DNA from: Diphasiastrum complanatum
Lineage: Eukaryota > Streptophyta > Lycopodiopsida > Lycopodiales > Lycopodiaceae
Reading direction: 5' to 3'
NCBI GenBank assembly: GCA_029204225.1
Contig: CM055110.1
Location: 43,840,996 to 43,904,995 of the forward strand
DNA: 64,000 nucleotides
Each line of letters opens with the position of its first letter. The first letter of the stretch is position 1. The notes below the pieces were generated by a model. It was not told the DNA's origin and made no database searches. It saw only the letters and a list, made by a program, of their open reading frames with translations. This document shows, piece after piece, positions 25,999 to 39,621 of the stretch. Both the position numbers and the translations under genes were made by a program.

Positions 25999-27647
25999 CT
26001 ATAACGTCTCTACGTTTATATCCATATCACCCTCATTAGAATCCTCAGACCCAGAACTTGAGTCTTCAGATGAATCTGTATCTGAAGGTGATTCCAAACG
26101 GTCTTGATGCGCTAGAAAGGACTGAGTCATATCTATATTTTTTGGAATATCGATAGTCATTATAGTCCGACCGATGCTATTCATGAGCTCTGCCACACAA
26201 TATGACATTCTATATAAGCACACAGACCAACTTGGAACACAAAAGGATTCAATAATGCTGCTCACATCTCGCCAATGCTTTGTTTTCTTTTTGTGATCTG
26301 GCTTACATGACACAAAATGTTTTGCCGATTTTCCACTATCTCCAAAACACAACCTCAAGAGTTTGCACGCACTCGCTAATATCATTTGGGGACTCAGCAT
26401 TGTAGAGAATAAATAGAACAGGCTGCAAGTTCAGAACAATTATATTGTTTTCTTTCAAAGGAGTTGTCAGCTCGTAGTAACCCTCAAAAACAGAACAACA
26501 TACATCATGTATAACTTTGATGCGTGATCTGATACCTTCTTTCCTGTTGTGATCCAAAAAGAGAACAATCACACAGACTTTGTGATGTGGCATGAGAGTT
26601 GTCAAACAATGATGCACCATTGACAAAATGTAATTGAAGTCTAAAGACTCCAAGTTATCAAATCTATAAAATGTGGGACGCTCCCACAAAGAAGAAGGCA
26701 GTGTCATGAAACTTGATTCTTCAGCTCCACAACAGATGGCCTCCTCGTTTTTTGAAGTTTTTACTTTGCAGAAGAACCTCCATTTGATGCTACTAGAGGT
26801 CCTAGTTTCATGCTCAATATTGTGGGCGGCAAGATATTTTTGTTTAGTATTTTCTACAGTTGCTCTCAAGGATTTAGGTATAACACCAATCAAGTTTGAA
26901 GTTATACCTTTGCCTTTGCCATAGTGTGCTCTAACCCAATTCCGACAAAAAGCCGGATCGATGATTTTTTAGAGTTGTTTTATGCTCTCTTTGTTGTAAT
27001 CCACATCTGAAGGCAAGTCTTCTTTTATAGTAAGCAAATACTATACAACACTTAGTGCAGCCATTTCACGAACCATTTGAAGAACTCCTTCATCAATGTG
27101 TTTTTCTCTGTTTTTTCTTTTAAAATACAACTATCCATTTACAGGCTTCTTTAGGAAACGATCACACATGGCGTCCGGCATATACCTCAAACATCTGAAC
27201 AACCAAATAGATATTGGTTTGTTTTTTGTCTTCTTTGATCCCAATGTAGGTTCGTCATAGCAGATCTGATCATTCACATACATTTTCATGACTTGCATGA
27301 AATTGTTGAATGTTTCATCTGAACAAAAGATTATTATTGTGTACTACTCAAATTTGTCATACAAGGATGTAATTTTGTGTTGTCTTGACAAAGATCCAAC
27401 ATTACTACTGCCAAGGACCTCGCGCAAACCGAGATAAAATGCTCTCATCTGTTTCAGTTGCTCAAGATTTAGCTTCACTCCTTTAACAAAGAGTGGTCGA
27501 CTCAATGAGATCCATAGATCACGTGCGTCCATGATTTCTGGCAGACTGCTCTTTTTTCTTTTCTCTTCCGACTCATGATTGAGTTTGTCCGATAGAAGAA
27601 TGTAACGAGACTCATTCTTGAATATACATATCTTGGCATGCACAAAT
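25999..27647 (-). pseudogene. Unrecognised transposon-borne gene, broken
   Basis: An open chain on the minus strand begins just after a splice-acceptor-like 'cctattttag' at 27,648, has no ATG at that point (so an upstream exon is likely) and continues to about 25,999 with several stops and frame changes. Visible parts are a basic N-terminal stretch, then F-V-K-G-V-K-L-N-L-E-Q-L-K, then H-Y-G-K-G-K-G, then H-H-K-V-C-V-I-V-L-F-L-D, and finally an acidic Ser/Asp/Glu-rich tail. The product would have been roughly 530 residues. A TATA box lies about 130 bp upstream on the same strand. It is divergently placed from the DUF7869-like gene of the same transposon. I do not recognise a family; it may be an accessory protein of the element. 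Confidence 0.5.
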
Positions 27648-27774
27648 CTAAAATAGGCTAAAGTTCAGGAAATAGGCTAAAGTTCATAAGGAAGTAAGTT
27701 AGATTCATTGTTGTCTTGTTATAGTTCTGCGGTGCTTCTATTCTGCTCTCAAAGAAAGAAACAAAGAGAGGAAT

Positions 27775-27785
27775 AAATATATATA
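27775..27785 (-). promoter_or_regulatory. TATA box, minus-strand promoter in the transposon
   Basis: On the minus strand TATATATATTT, followed about 130 bp later by the first exon-like frame of the unrecognised gene. Confidence 0.45.
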
Positions 27786-28029
27786 GAACCATGCCAGGTC
27801 ATTGATCCGTGAATATGTGTTTCAAAATCCAATTTCAAATAGTAACAAGGTTTGGATCAGTGACATGGCAAAAATGAGTTTTAATAAAGCAACATGTTTG
27901 GATAGTATGATTGGGATAGTAACTAGACTAAACAAAAAGTGAGAAAACGCGGATTGTTGAGGTGTCTTGAGAAAAGAGAAAAGAAACATTTTCACGTGGA
28001 TTGATGACATGGACGAAGCTCGATGATAG

Positions 28030-28040
28030 TATATATAAAG
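28030..28040 (+). promoter_or_regulatory. TATA box, plus-strand promoter in the transposon
   Basis: TATATATAAAG is followed about 70 bp downstream by TTCAGAA and a consensus 5' splice site GTAAGT at 28,111-28,116. This would give a short non-coding first exon. The only plus-strand coding remnant downstream in the element is the DUF7869-like gene. Confidence 0.4.
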
Positions 28041-28108
28041 AGGTTCTTTCAAGAGACACTCAAGTCTTTCAAAGTCCAGTCTCTATATTCACGCACATTT
28101 CTCTTCAG

Positions 28109-28256
28109 AAGTAAGTTCAATCTGGTCACTAATACTCTATCACTAAAGTAACTTATTTTTAAATATAATCTAGACATTTCATAAGTAAGCTCAGTTTGCT
28201 GGCTAACGCTCTATTACCAAAGTAAGTTACTTTTAAATATAATCTAGATCATGTCT
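28109..28256 (+). repeat. Two-copy tandem duplication of about 74 bp
   Basis: The unit starting 'aagtaag' and ending 'aaatataatctaga' occurs twice in tandem with several differences. Each copy carries GTAAG motifs, so the putative donor site was duplicated too. Confidence 0.8.
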
Positions 28257-28416
28257 GTTAAATTACATAAATATTGTTCTGTGAAATGCATTCCAAAAAG
28301 TCACTTCAAATGGACATTTATTCAAATGAATATATAGGATGCTCAGATATATATATATAAATAAGATGCATGTATTTATAAAATAATGTATGATAGCTTT
28401 AAAATGAAATCCACAT

Positions 28417-28429
<13 letters not shown>

Positions 28430-28490
<61 letters not shown>

Positions 28491-28639
28491 GTATGTATAT
28501 GTATATATGTATGTGAGATATATATCTTTATATCACATATGCATATATCTATCAAATGTATCCTCAGAACCTCCCGCGAAGGCGAGAGGTTCTGAATTTT
28601 TTTTTATATATGTAATATATGGCATATATAGAATATGTG

Positions 28640-28674
<35 letters not shown>

Positions 28675-28690
28675 ATATATATTAATATGT
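28430..28690. repeat. (CA)n and (TA)n microsatellites
   Basis: A CA array (28,430-28,479) passes into TA/GTA-rich DNA, and a second TA array lies at about 28,641-28,671. Confidence 0.9.
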
Positions 28691-28817
28691 GATACGTATA
28701 TATATAGATATTAGTAAAGAGTGCCCGTCATTGACGGGCAATAGAGGCCGATCTAGGTGGCGGCCGATGATTTGGATCATGGCCGATCTCGCACATCTTG
28801 CATCTTGAATATCTAAC

Positions 28818-29172
28818 ATTCGAGTCTTTGAAAAAATTCGAGTCATTTGAAAAATTCGAGTCTTTGGAAAAATTTGAGTCCTTGGAAAAATTCAAGCTTT
28901 CGAAAAAATTCGAGGCTTCTAAAAAATTCAAGTCTTTGGGAAAAAAATCGAGTCTTGTGATAAAATTAAGTCTTTTAAAAAATTTGACTTGACAGTACAA
29001 AGGTCCTTCAATCTTTTGGAAAAATTCGAGTCTTTGAAAAAATTCAATCCTTTGGAAAAATTCACGTCATTGGAGAAATTCAAGTCTTCGAAAAAATTCG
29101 ATTCTTGCCAACAATTCGAGTCTTGGTAAAATTCGAGTCTTTGGAAAAATTCGAGTCTTAAGAAAATCTGAA
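28818..29172 (+). repeat. 18-bp minisatellite (TTCGAGTCTTTGGAAAAA)
   Basis: About twenty imperfect copies of an 18-bp unit. Because the unit is a multiple of three, frames on both strands stay partly open (Phe-Glu-Ser repeats on plus, Asn-Phe-Ser repeats on minus), but indels break them. No promoter or start context. Confidence 0.9.
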
Positions 29173-29549
29173 GTTTTGAACGTTTTTTACTAAATCCGAC
29201 CAATTTCGACAGGCCTAGAATCCCAGGAATGCGTATAGGATTTCTGGTTCGGACGCACGTATTTGTGTGAGTAATGAATCGTTTGGAGCCCTGTTTAGTC
29301 CTATAGATTCGTCTCCCGTGTAGCATAGGACAGAATAGAGGGTCCAAAATAATAGACTTCTTTCAGCGACACTGGACCAGTTCTCATGAATGTTGGAAAG
29401 TAGTCCATTCAGTGGCATTCCCCTCACCAAACAGTGTCAGAATTGAGCTGTGAAGGAACCTGTGGGTTTGTGTCGAGCCCACGAACCTGTGGACACCCAC
29501 TCGTTTGAAGTTCTGACCATTTTTTACGGAATCCGACCAATTTCTGGCT

Positions 29550-30946
<1,397 letters not shown>

Positions 30947-31598
30947 TAGTTGGGTAAGCCTTAGCAAGGGTTTGTATTTTGCCACATTAGATAGTTTCAT
31001 TTCCATTTTGAGCACTAGTTGGGTAAGCCTTAGTGCTTCCGTCATTACATCTTAGTTTCGCATTTCTGTTTGAACCTTGGTAGAAACTTAAAAAGTGGAT
31101 GAATCTCTACATCCCTATACTACACCTGTAAGTAGATCTAGCCACCGCACACACTAAAAATACTCCCAACACCACACAAGCCTATGATAGGCCTACGTGG
31201 CTTGCCACATGGCAACTTGTGAGCCCAAGCTCTCTCTCTCTCTCTAGGTCCACTCAAGCCTACATGGCAGAGCTTGGTTGGCTTGCCACACAAGCCTATG
31301 GCAAGCCTATGTGGTAGCTTGCAACATGCTTGCGTGGCAGACATCAGACCTATGCCATGCCTATGTGGCCTGCCACGCAAGCCTATGGTAGGCCTGCATG
31401 ACAACTTTTGAGCCCACCTATATATCTCTCTCTGGGTCCACTCAAACCTATGTGGTAGAGCCTAGTTTGCTTGTCATACAAGCCTATGGTAGGCCTACAT
31501 GCTTGCCAAATGGCAAACCTCAAGCTTGCATGATTTGCCATATGGCAGACCTACGTGGCTTGCCCCGTGGCAGTGTGCGACAGGCTTAGCAGATAGCA
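30947..31598. other. 650-bp inverted segment spanning satellite and G2 LTR end
   Basis: 30,947-31,171 is the reverse complement of the inner end of the G2 LTR (compare 38,545-38,770). 31,172-31,596 is satellite in the opposite orientation to its neighbours. The breakpoints carry CTAGTTGG and CCAACTAG. Turning the segment back restores both a continuous LTR and a perfect 5-bp target duplication, CCACA, for G2. Confidence 0.88.
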
Positions 31599-32158
31599 GA
31601 CCAACTAGCAAGGTGTTTAATCTAAATTCTACTTAATACCCAAAGGGTAATAAAATAATATTGCGGCTAATATTAAGCAAGTACGAACATGCCACAATAA
31701 ATCGATGAAAAGGAGGCAAGAGGAGGCCCGAGCACCTTCCCTCAAGCCATGCACCTTTCTAAAGGGAACACAAATGACATAGAATGATAATTCTCCAAAA
31801 TAGAGAGCAAGATAGCTTAATCTCAAAAGTGTTGGTTACAATGTAAATACCTCTCCTTTTATGGCAAGAAGGGTCTTCCATAGGTGTCTACTAACTTATG
31901 GGACTAATCTGTTTCTAGCTTTTCAAGAACTTCTAGCTTAGGATTTAGAAATTCAAATTTCTTAACTTAGGAAAACTTAAGATAAAATATTTCTAGTCTT
32001 AAGTTTCCTAAGTCTAAGTTCTAAATCTAAGTTTAAGCTATTTTATTATTATTTAAGCTTCTACTCATGGACTTACAAAACACATGCCATGGCTTGAAGT
32101 TTATTGACAGATACTCATACTTGGGTTTTATTATTATTTTTTTATTTTCTCTGTGTTG
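31597..32158 (-). repeat. 3' LTR of gypsy G2 (non-inverted part)
   Basis: Collinear with 38,770-39,350 ('caaggtgtttaatc' to 'ttttctctgtgtt'). The remaining inner-end part is inverted at 30,947-31,171. Confidence 0.88.
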
Positions 32159-32236
32159 TTCTAACTTGCTCTGGGACCTTAGAGAGTGTCACCCCTTAGA
32201 GTCTTATAGGGCACGTTGGGTGCACCCGAGTCAGCT

Positions 32237-33126
32237 TTATAACAGTTGCTCCAGATGGAATAACCTATTTGCTAGATTCTGAGGAGTATCGAGCTCAAGG
32301 TTGTAGGCTACTCGAAGGGAGAGGATATGGAATTCCACAGACATAATGACATCTTGTCCATATGTGAGCTGGAAGGGGGTTAAGCCTGTAGCTCGCTTCG
32401 AGGTAGTGCGACAAGCCCAGAGAGCAGCATGGAGTTTGAGTTCCCAATCAGATCGACTGGATTCGACGGTTTTGGTGAGAATTCCACATAGAATTTTATT
32501 GGTGGATTCTGCCTGGCCATTGCGGTGTGGATAGTATGGGGAACTTTTGCGATGTACCACAAAAAATTTGGAAAGAAGATCTGCTATGACGGAGTTAAGG
32601 AAATGTGTACCCCTATCACTGATAAGCTCTAGAGGACATCTGAACCGAACTATAACCTGTTCATAGACAAATTTGGCGATAGAACGAACGTCAGCATTGC
32701 GAACAACTCTTGCTTCGGCCCATTTGGTGCAGTAGTCCGTAGCTACTATGATGTAACGAGATTGTGTGTGTCGAGCAGTAGGACTAATAGGTCCGACATT
32801 TCCCATTTCTGGAAAGCTTGATCAGTGGGTACGAGGTGTAAATGCATGTAGTCTATTTTTTTAAAGCGTTTTGTGCGTTGGCAGACATCACAAGCTTTAG
32901 TGTAATTGTGCGTATCCGTAAAGAGTGTTGGCCACCAAAAACCGGCTAAGAGAATTTTCTTAGCAGTTGTTTCAGAAGAGAAATGGCTGGCACCAATACC
33001 TTCATGAGTGAGAGAAATTATAGAGTGTATTTCTCCTTCAGTAAGACATCGTCGGATAATTCCATCTAAACCTTGCTTGTAGAGTTGTCCTGCAATTAAC
33101 GTATAAGGTTTAGTTTTGAGGACCAA
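32237..33126 (-). pseudogene. Gypsy G2 integrase
   Basis: Two overlapping minus-strand frames. The first (33,126-32,746) carries the zinc-binding C-D-V-C-Q-R-T end. The second (32,806-32,237) is the catalytic core with D-Y-C-T-K-W-A-E-A, then S-D-R-G-T-H-F and N-G-Q-A-E-S-T-N-K, so the D-D-E acidic residues are visible. A frameshift separates the two. No chromodomain follows; the frame stops shortly before the 3' LTR. This is consistent with a non-chromoviral gypsy lineage. Confidence 0.88.
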
Positions 33127-34539
33127 CGCACGTTGTTCAGGTTTAGAGAAGGATCCATCTGCCCTGAAGTTGAATATTCGGTAATTTCCTTAGCCCATAC
33201 AGGTGTAGAGTCAACTTGAAAAAGGATTGCATCTGGTAAATCATCGTTGACGCCTTGATCAGGGGTAGGAAGGTTAGGAATTCGGGATAGATGGTCTGCT
33301 AAAAAATGCTGAACTCCCTTACGAACCACGATCCTAAACTCAAATTCTCTCAATAATAGGATCCATCTAGTAATACGGCCAGTGGTGCAGGTCTTGTTGA
33401 TGAGATACAACAGCGCTTGATGATCAGTGAAGAACGCAAAGACTTTTCCTAGAAGATAATGGCGAAACTTCTTAACCGCATATACCATTGCCAAGGCTTC
33501 GCGTTCGGTAGTGGTATAATTGACTTCAGCAAGTATCAATTGTCGACGAAGAAAACGAATTGGATAGTCCTTTTTGAATTCTCCCGGTTGAATGAGCACT
33601 GCTCCAATGGCATACTTGGATGCATCGGTATGCACATGGAATTCTTTAAAATAATCAGAAGTCCGGAGGATGGGTGCATTGGTAAGGGCTTCTTTGAGGT
33701 GATTAAAGACGACGTGTTGTTCATCCGTCCATTTGGGAACTACAACTACTTTGTAGATTAAGCGTGCTTTGTTAGCGAAATCGAAAATAAAGCACCGATA
33801 GTAGTTGGCGTGGCCAAGGAAGGAGTAAACTTCACGTATCGTACGCGGTTCCGGTAGATTTTGAATGGTAAGGATCTTTTCAGGGTCAGTGGCAATGCCA
33901 TTTCGTGAGATAATATGTCCTAACACAATACCATGGGTTACCCAAATCTGGCATTTTTAAGGATTAAGAGAGATACTGAAGCGTTGACATTGGATAAAAA
34001 AAATTTCGAGCACAAATAGATGACGTATTTCTTCGGAATGTGCTCCTAAATCATCCAAGTAAACTTCTAAGGTATTACCCATCTGCTGAGAAAAGGCCGC
34101 TGCATAACACGTTGGAAGGTGCTAGGAGCATTGCAGAGACCAAAAGGCATGACTTTCCAGCAGAAGGTTCCCCATTCTGTGGCAAAGGCGGTTTTGTGTT
34201 GATCTTCTTCAGCGATTTGGATCATATCATATCCGCTAAAGCCATCTAAGCATTAAGTTTCTTAAAATTGACACAGATCCCGAGTTTTCCATTTTTCTTG
34301 GGGACGATGACAATTGGGGAGACCCACTCACTATGCTCAATTTCATAGATAAATCCCGCGTCTAAGAGGCATTGTAATTCTTCTTTGATCTTGGCCTTAT
34401 ATATGGGATTGCATCTGTATGGATGACTCGTAGTGGGCCTCGCACCCGGTTTAAGTGGGATACGAAGCACAACTACTTGGGGTGAAACACCTTTCATGTC
34501 TTTATAGGTCCAGACAAAGATATGTCGATATTTTTGCAA
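33096..34539 (-). pseudogene. Gypsy G2 reverse transcriptase and RNase H
   Basis: RT begins with P-Y-R-C-N-P and S-P-I-V-I-V-P-K-K-N-G-K, then stops at about 34,246. The middle part up to 33,926 is broken by stops and a frame change near the catalytic region. The frame at 33,926-33,096 resumes at L-G-H-I-I-S-R-N-G-I and includes RNase H, with H-T-D-A-S-K-Y-A-I-G, then E-R-E-A-L-A and F-F-T-D-H-Q-A-L. The order RT, RNase H, integrase is the gypsy order. Confidence 0.88.
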
Positions 34540-34746
34540 GAGCTTTTCAAGCCGTCTTCGTTGTTCGCGATTGAGTTGAGCTCCGACGTGGACAAGATAT
34601 TCGTTGGTTTCATTTGGCTCACTCAGGAAAGAATTATGGTTTGTGCAGGGCCTTCGTAGGGTGAATTACTAGTGGGCTCACGTTGAGATTGGGGTAATTT
34701 GATTGTGACATCCTCGATCATATAGTCTTTAAAGTATGCAGGAACA

Positions 34747-35900
34747 TCATGGGCTGGAGATTCGAGAGGAGCCTTGCCTTTTATCTTGCCGAGTTGGTGC
34801 TTTTTTGGGGACTGGTGTAGGGCTAGAGGCAATTTCAGGAACTTCCCGAACAATTGTGAGGTCACCCGACGGTTGAATTTGAAGTGGTTTTTTCATTTTC
34901 TCTTTCATAAAATGACCACATGGTTGAAATTTCGGTGGTGGAGAGACAGTTGGTATGTCATGGAGGATCTCGTTATCAACTTGAAAGATAGTCTCCTCCT
35001 CACAGAGATCCCATGGATAGTGTGAGTGTTTGGGACGGTAGAATTTTGTCTCATATTTTTCAATTGCAACCTTGGCAACGGATTCCACCTTGGAAGCATG
35101 TTGCGGATAGGTCTTCGGGGGAAGTGCTTCCATATAGTTGAGGATCTGAATATCAGAAATGTCCATATCTTCTGGGCAATTCTGAAGTCGTAAGACGTTC
35201 TTGTCATCAATGAATAAATTGTCTGATTCATTAGTAGGTAGCCATGCAACATTTAGCAACTCATCATGGTGTGGAAGAATATCAATAAAATTGATATTGA
35301 TGATGGGTTTATCCAGATCAGGTAATTGGTCATGATCGATCGAGTGTGGAGAGTTACAATTATTCTGATGTTGAGGACAATAATTGGCATTCACACAATC
35401 AATGGTAGCTAGACTGTGACTCCAGTTTATGATATCAGTAGATTTAACATAATGACCTTTTTCGTGGCTAGACTGGTATGGCTCAAATATTGAGTTGGTG
35501 GTTGAGGATCCCTCGTCATGGATGCGTGCAGGTTTGAGTTTACCCATTGAGTCAATGGTGACAGTACTGTCACGATTACCAAAAGTGACTCGGCCTTTGC
35601 TCCAGTCATGAACGACTCGTGCATTGGTGAGCCACAGACGACCAAGTAGTAATTCATAAGAATAGGCATTATTGGGAATATCAAGTACTGCAAGATCAAC
35701 AGAAAACTTGAGACCTCCTAGTTTGATCAGCACGTGCGGAAGGAAACCGGTAGGGCGGACCACACTTTGATTAGCCATTCGAAGCTAACAAGTAGGTTTG
35801 GCTAGCTTGTCTCTCAGATTCCATTCCATTATGAGGGATGTGGAAATGATATTAACTCCGGAACCTCCATCGAGTACTGCTAAAACTTCACGGGATTGGA
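34747..35900 (-). pseudogene. Gypsy G2 aspartic protease and linker
   Basis: The minus strand near 35.88 kb reads V-L-D-G-G-S-G-V-N-I-I-S, where the usual D-T/S-G active-site triplet is changed to D-G-G. A stop follows at about 35.79 kb. The frame 35,778-34,747 then gives the flap and C-terminal part (E-L-L-L-G-R-L-W-L) and a long linker rich in His and Pro before RT. Confidence 0.75.
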
Positions 35901-35999
35901 TGATGGGTAGTTGGGATTTTGATGTTGCCTCGTTCGATGAGTGGATTGGTTAGATGTAAGGGCATTTCAGGCAACTCGTCAATAGTGGTGGTGGTATTG

Positions 36000-37688
36000 G
36001 ATTAGATCTGTTGTTTCCATTGGCCAGCGTGCTTCCAAAGTACATGGAAGGGAAGGGTGACATTGGCTTGTAGTAAATCTCCCCAGACTTCAGTACCTTC
36101 AAGGGTTTTGCTTTCAAAGGGCTTGTGAGGTACTTTATGGGAAGAAGAAGATTGTTGGTCGGCATTGCGGATTTGCTGGCGATACTCATGATGCAGCCGA
36201 ATTTCTTCAGATGAGTGAGGATAAACTATCAGGGTTGAATCATCACTTGGAGGAACCGCCTGCGGTTGAGTTTTACTGGGTGCAAGTGTAGGAGTTTGGC
36301 GTTGGGTTTGTGCCCGAGTCAAGACCCAAGTATGATGTCTTTTGATTGGTAAGGTTTCTACTTGCACTGAACAAACAGGAGTGGTTGGCTTAGATCGGGA
36401 TGGGCAGTCCTTCACATGATGGTCAATACCACAGTTTTCACAAGCTGGAGGAAAGCGGAGTTTATCTGGGTAGTGAATACTAGGATGTTTATCTGCACAG
36501 ATAAAGCATTCTCATATTGCGGGTAGTTGATGTGCGGCAAAGACAGCTTGGTTTGGGTTGTAAGCTTGGACATTGGGATCCACCGGTTGAGCATTAGAAT
36601 CATAGGTATAATAAACAACCATTTCAGTAGAGTATCACGGTTGAGTATTATCTTCCACATAGTAGGTGGCCGGATCGATGGTATTCGGATCAAGATAATG
36701 GACAGCGTTTTGTGGGGCAGGTTGGTTAACAACAAACTGTTGACGTGGGGATGGGTATTGATTTGGTGCAGGTGGTCGTGGTTGGTAAACCCCTGGTCTT
36801 GGCAGAGGTTGTTGTGGCGGGTACATGCGATAAGCTTGATAGATGGTTGGTCTGGTGGCTGCTGGGAAATGATTCTGTAGTTGAGGGCATTCATTAGCAG
36901 TGTGATGCTGTGAGCAGATTGGACACCAGACATTTTTCCTTGTTGGAAAGGATTTCTCAGCAATCTGTTTCATGGCGATTTGGAAATCGGTAGTGAGTTT
37001 ATCCATATGAGGTTGTTGAGCTTTTTGCCAGGTTTCCATTTGATGTAGAAGTTCAGAAGACTGAGCAATATTATCAGATTTCGGATGATTAGGACGGTTC
37101 CGTATTCTTAGATTCCTTTTCACGATGGTCAAAGTCATCATCGAAAACTTCGTCTTCCTCACCTATAGCATCAGTCATTACATCTTTAAGTTGATCATAC
37201 AGGTCAACTGGTTTGAGTTCACGACGGATGTTTTTTGGCAATCCAACTAAAAATAGTTCGATGGCCATTCGTTCAGTGATATTTTCATCAACATATTCTA
37301 CTTTGAGACATTTAAAACGCTCAATGTAGTTTCGAACAGACTCTTCGCGACGCATCTTGATATGAGTAATTTGAATGAATGGGCTCTGAGTCAGTTTGGA
37401 TGGTTTGAAATGCTTGATGAGAGCATCCTTGAGGGTGGTCCAAAAAGCAAGATCAGGAGCTTCGAGATTCAAGTACCACTCCTTGGCGGTGCCATAGAAT
37501 ACCATGGGAAATAGATGGAGCTTTTCAGTTTCAGAGGTATCTCCATAAAAACGGCATGCATTATCAAAGTCTTGAAGAAATCGGACTGGGTCAGATTCGC
37601 CATCGTACTTTGGTGCATAGATACGTGGAATTCTTCATTCCATTCATGGAGGAGTCGGATTAGAAGATTCAGCACAGTCGCGAGACAT
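36000..37688 (-). pseudogene. Gypsy G2 gag
   Basis: ATG at 37,688 on the minus strand opens gag. The retrotransposon-gag domain includes Y-A-P-K-Y-D-G-E-S-D-P-V-R-F-L and L-H-L-F-P-M-V-F-Y-G-T-A-K-E-W; an in-frame stop lies near its start. Two cysteine-rich knuckles follow: C-P-I-C-S-Q-H-H-T-A-N-E-C near 36.9 kb and C-E-N-C-G-I-D-H-H-V-K-D-C near 36.42 kb, with a Pro/Gln-rich stretch between them. Frame changes occur near 37.1, 36.6 and 36.4 kb. Homologous to the G1 gag. Confidence 0.85.
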
Positions 37689-38528
37689 GATGTAGAATAT
37701 AGATGAGTAGGGCAGGACTGTACTTGACAAAAAGGACAGTTTGCTTGCAGAATGGATAGTGTAGGACAAAAATTGGTCTTTCTGATTGTTATAGAATTTG
37801 CGGACAGGCTGAGAAATCGTAGAGAGGTAGATAAATCTAACTGTAATACTTGCGAATTCTGAAAAAGGTTTCTGAATGTCTGAATAGTGATTTTTTTAGA
37901 TTTTTTGGAAAAATTTTGGCATTTCAGAATTCGCGGATAGTACAGGAAAATCGTGCTCTGTGAGGACAAATTTTTAGGCTAGATGACAAACTGTAACAGA
38001 GAGGTTTGACTGGCAGATAGGAAATATAGAGAAAAATGTGATAATCTGACAGTAAACGAGCAAAATCTGTGAGATAGAATTCGCGGAGCTGCTGAAGGAC
38101 TGATCTTAGTGAGATCTAGCCTCAGTGAAGTCGACGAATTTTAGGACAAAGATTTTGATGCGAAATAAGGGATTTTGACAGTGTATCAGGCTGTTTTCTC
38201 AAAATCTGACTGTGGCCATAATTCATGGAGGTAATAAAATGAAAGATCAGGGTCTATTAGGGCTGCAGATAGACTGGCAAATTCTGATATACCTTTTTGG
38301 TTGTAAAAAAATTCACTTGGGTCACTTCTTTTGAAGAAAATGCCCAGGTTGACTCGTTTGTTGCTACCCCCGGTTTGAGAAGTTGCTCCGCAGCTCATAT
38401 AGGACCTAGAGAGACGATGCGTGCTGTTTGTTGGTAGATAGAGATAAGCACAAAAGCAAACATACAACACGGAAGCAAAAAACAAAAAAAAAAAGGGGGA
38501 AGAAGCTAGGTAGAAAAATACTTAAAAA
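37689..38528 (-). other. Leader of gypsy G2
   Basis: Non-coding region between primer site and gag, with repeated 'gaattcgcgga' phrases. Confidence 0.6.
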
Positions 38529-38543
38529 GCGGCAACGGTGCCA
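38529..38543 (-). other. Primer binding site of G2
   Basis: On the minus strand TGGCACCGTTGCCGC, a tRNA-Asp-type site with a changed distal end, separated by one or two bases from the LTR end. Confidence 0.8.
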
Positions 38544-38544
38544 A

Positions 38545-39361
38545 TTTTGGAAGTATTTTTAGTGTGTGCGGTGGCTAGATCTACTTACAGGTGTAGTATA
38601 AGGATGTAGAGATTCGTCCACTTTTTAAGTTTCTACCAAGGTTCAAATAGAAATGCGAAACTAAGACATAATGATGGAAGCACTAAGGCTTACCCAACTA
38701 GTGCTCAAAACAGAAATGAAAATATCTGAGGTGACAAAATACAAACCCTTGCTAAGGCTTACCCAACTGGCAAGGTGTTTAATCTAAATTCTACTGAACA
38801 CCCAAAGGGTAATAAAATAATATTGCGGCTAATATTAAGCAAATACGCAATAAAGAACATGCCACAATAAACCGATGAAAAGGAGGCAAGAGGAGGCACG
38901 AGCACCTTCCCTCAAGCCATGCACCTTTCCAAAGGGAACACAAATGACATAGAATGATAATTCTCCAAAATAGAGAGCAAGATAGCTTAATCTCAAAAGT
39001 GTTGGTTACAATGCAAATACCTTTTATGGCAAGGAGGGTCTTCCATAAGTGTCTACTAACTTATGGGACTAATCTGTTTCTAGCTTTTCAAGAACTTCTA
39101 ACTTAGGATTTAGAGCTTCAAATTTTTTTACTTAGGAAAACTAAAGTTAAAATATTTCTAGCCTTGAGTTTCCTAAGTCTAAGTTCTAAATCTAAGTTTA
39201 AGCTATTTTATTATTATTTAAACTTCTACTCATGGACTTACAAAACACATGCCATGGCTTGAAGTTTATTGACAGATACTCATACGTGGTCTTACAAAAC
39301 ACATGCCACAGAGCTTTATTATTATTTTTTTATTTTCTCTGTGTTAGCACAGTTGCTAACA
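38545..39361 (-). repeat. 5' LTR of gypsy G2
   Basis: An 817-bp unit that on the minus strand starts TGTTAGCAACTG at 39,361 and ends beside the primer site. The flank TGTGG at 39,362-39,366 is the plus-strand copy of the CCACA duplication. Confidence 0.9.

Positions 39362-39621
<260 letters not shown>

Noticed and set aside
28818-29172. CRISPR-like repeat array
   Set aside because: The units are contiguous and degenerate with no unique spacers, in an evident plant nuclear context.
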